Assembly (NCBI GenBank): GCA_029204225.1
Contig: CM055103.1
Span: forward strand, 41,521,368 to 41,585,367
Direction of reading: 5' to 3'
Length of the DNA: 64,000 nucleotides
Source of the DNA: Diphasiastrum complanatum
Lineage: Eukaryota; Streptophyta; Lycopodiopsida; Lycopodiales; Lycopodiaceae
Below are positions 62,513 through 64,000 of this stretch, piece after piece. A program made the translations under genes and the position numbers. How positions within the stretch are numbered: position 1 is the stretch's first letter; each line of letters opens with the position of its first letter. The notes beneath the pieces are model-generated. The model saw nothing but the letters and a program-made list of their open reading frames with translations, did not search any database and had not been told where the DNA came from.

Positions 62513-63660
62513 CAAGTGTGGAAAACGAACGACAGAGAACTATCGCTTCATTGCCAACTATCAGAACTCAGATCATAATAGCATGAATCACAAATACAGT
62601 AGACAAGACAAGTCATGTGTCGAATTGTCAAATGTAGTATGTATTACCAGATGATAAAAAATACATCCGCTGTCTACTCTGATTGCACTATAATAATAGT
62701 GCATCTAATCTGCTATAAATTCCACTCTTACACAAGTTGTAATCGCGATAGCTTACTAATGATTAGTCTATGCCTATGGCAGAATAGAGAGAAGAAGAAG
62801 AAGAATGAATACTTCTAATGAACAACTACTGAACTTGTTGATTGTCGATAACAATAAAATGAACTGATCTATTGATCTATTTATAGTTGTTGATGGCACA
62901 GCCCTAACCAAATGCGTCGTTATCCACCTGGCAGGTGCCCCGTGGAGATATGGCATAGCAGGGTCTGCAATAGGCTTAACCTCAGTACCTTCAACAACTT
63001 CCCAAAGGTCTTTCGATTGTAGGATTACCCTCATTTTGAATTTCCATAAGTGATAGTTGTCACCATCCAACTTTTCGATAGAATTCGAAGATGACGCATC
63101 CATTGTAGACAAATCTGATATTGAAAATCTGGCAATGAATATAAACGCTTTGAACTAGTTACCAAAGCTATGATCAAGCTCTAGTAACATGATGGAAAAC
63201 AACAAGTTGTAAGTGCGGAAAATGAAGGACAGAGAAAGATCGCTTCATTGCCATATCAGAACTCGGATCATAATAGCATGAATAACAGAAACAGTAGAAC
63301 AAGACAAGTCATGTGTCGAATTGTCGAATGCAGTATGTATTACTAGATGATAAAAAATATATCCGTTGTCTACTCTGATTGCACTATAATAAAAGCGCAT
63401 CTAATTCTGCTATAAATTCTGCTCTTACACAAGTTGTAATCACGATAGCTTATTTATCATCAGTCTACACCTATGGCAGAACAAAAGAAGAATGAATACT
63501 TCTAATGAACAACTGATGAATGAATACTTCTAATGAACAACTGATGAACTTGTTGTTGATTGTTGATAACAATAGAATGAACTGATCTAATGATCTATTT
63601 ATAGTTGTTGATGGCACAGCCCTAACGGAATGCACCATTATCCACCTAGCAAGTGCCACG
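62513..63660 (-). mobile_element. Copia deletion derivative: two LTR-like repeats around a gag start
   Basis: A block of about 430 bp occurs at 62513-62940 and again at 63200-63660 in direct orientation. Landmarks are ATCGCTTCATTGCCA, GACAAGTCATGTGTCGAATT and TTTATAGTTGTTGATGGCAC. Between them, the minus strand from the ATG at 63103 encodes a gag N-terminus (MDASSSNSIEKLDGDNYHLW, then KDLWEVVEGTEVKPIADP). That frame runs straight into the first repeat at about 62961. Next to the right block the minus strand has TGTTACTAGAGC, a weak primer-site resemblance. Together this suggests a 5' LTR, a gag start and a 3' LTR with all else deleted. The outer LTR ends could not be fixed. Confidence 0.65.
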
Positions 63661-64000
63661 GGATATGGGATTGGAACCGAAATATGTAGTGGATAAGACT
63701 CCACTATCAAATCTGCTTCAGTCGTTATTTAATAACCCGATAGTGCACTTCTAATGCACTTCAGAATTCTAGATATTAGAGAATTTCAAACACCAATCTT
63801 TCAGGGTCAATTTCACTTTACCACTTTCCATTTTAGCATCACCAATGTATTTCCTACATTAGGTCATTGCATATAGTTTTTGAATCTTGTAAATTGGATA
63901 TCTACAACCTCGAATATTACAATTTCCATTTTCAGTTCCTCATGTTCTTGCTTTCAGCTGGTAAATAGTGTTTAGTTTTAGGAATGTTGATGTATAATTT
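63661..64000. other. Window end, possibly the rest of a Copia LTR
   Basis: No gene seen. If the right-hand block at 63200-63660 is a 5' LTR, its outer part may continue here, because the left copy stops earlier. This cannot be verified within the window. Confidence 0.35.

Overview
The window looks like nuclear DNA of a large, repeat-rich land-plant genome. Introns are typical GT..AG. There is an R2R3-MYB fragment, an AP2/ERF relic, a stomatal-lineage bHLH gene, tRNA-iMet-primed LTR retrotransposons, Helitrons, hAT-like elements and a CACTA relic. The mix of LINE, methyltransferase-domain and retroelement sequences makes me think of a fern or another non-flowering lineage, but that is an impression and is not shown by the sequence.

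Layout. 0-7 kb: an old LTR piece, then a complete but internally deleted Copia element (2515-7002, TSD AGTAG) inserted next to a LINE relic (7.0-7.9 kb). 7.9-13.9 kb: AT-rich DNA without a recognisable gene. 13.9-20.9 kb: a nested cluster in which a Copia fragment is interrupted by an ultra-compact TRIM (14276-14883) and abuts a reverse-strand Gypsy relic. 20.9-29.1 kb: two halves of one Copia element face each other and share the target duplication AAGCA, which suggests an inversion. The inverted interval contains a very AT-rich tract and a decayed amino-methyltransferase gene. 29.1-35 kb: nothing recognised. 35-43 kb: tandem and inverted LTR-type repeats, an 87-bp tRNA-derived retrosequence with a perfect 16-bp TSD, the first exon of a subgroup-21-like MYB, a fold-back Copia piece and a small LTR pair.

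44.3-46.3 kb holds the one gene that can be modelled completely: a four-exon, 491-residue group Ia bHLH factor of the FAMA/SMF type, with an LxCxE motif and a C-terminal ACT-like SMF domain. It has a TATA-like box and a duplicated block upstream. 48.2-50 kb: a scrambled Copia relic and a CACTA transposase relic. 50.6 kb: a complete 222-bp Helitron. 51.5-52.8 kb: a frame-shifted group IX ERF pseudogene. 53.5-54.0 kb: a Helitron 3' end following a CT-rich tract. 56.5-57.8 kb: possible decayed exons. 58.97-59.81 kb: a hAT-like MITE. 60.2-61.1 kb: the last four exons of an unrecognised coiled-coil gene, with a second hAT-like element and a small Copia derivative upstream.

The bHLH, MYB and ERF sequences lie within about 13 kb, but only the bHLH appears intact. 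Everything else is mobile DNA or its debris. All assignments come from reading the sequence by eye; no alignment or database search was run.
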